Below are positions 6,328 through 7,012 of a stretch of DNA of 7,012 nucleotides, in pieces. Origin of the DNA: Candidatus Adiutrix sp. (lineage in GTDB: Bacteria; Desulfobacterota; Desulfarculia; Adiutricales; Adiutricaceae); assembly GCA_031285975.1 (NCBI GenBank), contig JAITVE010000101.1, positions 1-7,012 on the forward strand, read 5' to 3'. How positions within the stretch are numbered: the stretch's first letter is position 1; each line of letters starts with the position of its first letter. Made by a program: the position numbers and the translations under genes. Below the pieces are notes generated by a model. It ran no database searches. It saw only the letters and a program-made list of their open reading frames with translations, and was not told the DNA's origin.

Positions 6328-7012
6328 TTACCGCGAAAGCGTCGCCTGATAGATGACCCGGCCGCGCTGCACGGCCAGGCCGATAGACGTGTTGAAGCGG
6401 TTTTCGAGCATGGCGCGGGCCAAATCCGCCGGGGTGCGCAGGTCGCGGGAGCCGACCCGCAGGAGGATATCGCCCTCGCGCAGACCCAGGTAGGCGGCGG
6501 GGGAATCGGCGGAGGGCTGTTCCAGAATCAGGCTGCCGCGCGATTCGGCGGCGTTCAGGCCGTACCACTTCCAGGCCAGGCCACGGGCCTCGGCCTGGCT
6601 CAGGGCTGTGGGGGTCAACGTGAGAGTTACCAGATTTTCGCCGCGCCGCGCTTCGGCTTTGACGCTTTGGCCGGGGGCCAGGCTGGAAACCACCAGTTCG
6701 TAGTCGCTCATGGTGGCGGTGGGGGAGCCGTCCAGGGACATCAGCAGGTCGCCCTTCCGCAGGCCGCCGCGCTCGGCGGGGCCGCCGGGCTGGGCCTGGA
6801 GCACCAGCAAACCCGTCTCGCCCCGGCGGGGCCGCCCGGCTTCGGCCAGCTCCAGCCCCAGGTCAAGGGCCTCCTGGGCGGCGGCTTCCCCCCGGATGAG
6901 GCGGGCGTAGATGCGGCCCACCTGCCCGGCGGGGATGGCGAAGCCCAGGCCCTCGGCCCCGGCCCGGATGGCGCAGTTCACGCCGATAACCTCGCCGTTG
7001 ATATTGATGAGG
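6328..7012 (-). CDS. Deg/HtrA-type (S1C) serine protease, C-terminal part with two PDZ domains (5' partial)
   Basis: The visible 227 residues begin with LININGEVIGVN and continue to GLGFAIP (21-27), the typical end of the trypsin-like domain of Deg/HtrA proteases. In the family this stretch directly follows the GNSGGP catalytic-serine motif, so the serine should lie a few codons beyond 7012. Two PDZ-like domains follow: about residues 48-130, with GLRKGDLLMSLDG at 83-95, and about 145-225, with GLREGDILLRVGS in the same position of the fold. Such proteins act in the periplasm or at the membrane in folding stress, degrading or holding misfolded proteins. Signal peptide, His and Asp of the triad are outside the window, so activity cannot be judged. 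V11 is a GTG codon but not the start: the frame is open to the edge and conserved residues precede it. The stop is TAA at 6330-6328. Confidence 0.88.
   Translation of the reverse strand, partial: LININGEVIGVNCAIRAGAEGLGFAIPAGQVGRIYARLIRGEAAAQEALDLGLELAEAGRPRRGETGLLVLQAQPGGPAERGGLRKGDLLMSLDGSPTATMSDYELVVSSLAPGQSVKAEARRGENLVTLTLTPTALSQAEARGLAWKWYGLNAAESRGSLILEQPSADSPAAYLGLREGDILLRVGSRDLRTPADLARAMLENRFNTSIGLAVQRGRVIYQATLSR

Noticed and set aside
1..7012. CRISPR arrays, tRNA or rRNA genes, insertion sequences
   Set aside because: I saw no spaced repeats, no tRNA-like cloverleaf, no rRNA-like sequence and no transposase motifs on either strand.

Overview
The window looks like a GC-rich bacterial chromosome segment. 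All three recognisable genes lie on the minus strand, in transcription order: a Deg/HtrA-type serine protease (5' end cut off by the window edge at 7012), a CPA2-family monovalent cation:proton antiporter with a C-terminal TrkA/RCK domain, and a very large HdrA-like flavin/iron-sulfur oxidoreductase (3' end cut off at position 1). Nothing on the plus strand looks real; its long open frames are antisense shadows. The HdrA architecture and codon use suggest an anaerobe of the Desulfobacterota (sulfate reducer or syntroph type). This is inferred from gene content only; no phylogenetic marker is present.

Layout. 7012-6328: C-terminal 227 residues of the protease, starting just after the expected catalytic serine and holding two PDZ domains. 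6327-6264: a 64-bp AT-rich spacer with a perfect 14-bp inverted repeat (3-nt loop). 6263-4527: the antiporter, 578 aa from an ATG chosen because of a well-placed AAGGA. 4526-4159: a 368-bp gene-free stretch with small hairpins just after the antiporter stop, a nearly perfect sigma70-type promoter (TTGACT, 17 bp, TATAAT), a weaker second promoter candidate, and a long leader containing inverted repeats. 4158-1: the HdrA-like gene, 1386 codons with no stop reached.

The most interesting object is the HdrA-like protein. It is a nested fusion: a complete NfnB/GltD-type NAD(P)H oxidoreductase module is inserted between the two ferredoxin cysteine motifs of a first HdrA flavoprotein unit. A second HdrA unit follows, with a CHCG iron-sulfur domain and a second FAD-binding fold. 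The cysteine motifs imply about six or more iron-sulfur clusters and three flavin or dinucleotide sites plus one NAD(P)H site. This suggests a soluble electron-bifurcating or electron-confurcating hub linking NAD(P)H, ferredoxin and a disulfide or other Hdr partner. The partner genes would lie beyond position 1. The protease and antiporter may share a transcript, with the palindrome between them. The HdrA-like gene appears to have its own promoter, so a functional link between it and the other two genes is not shown.
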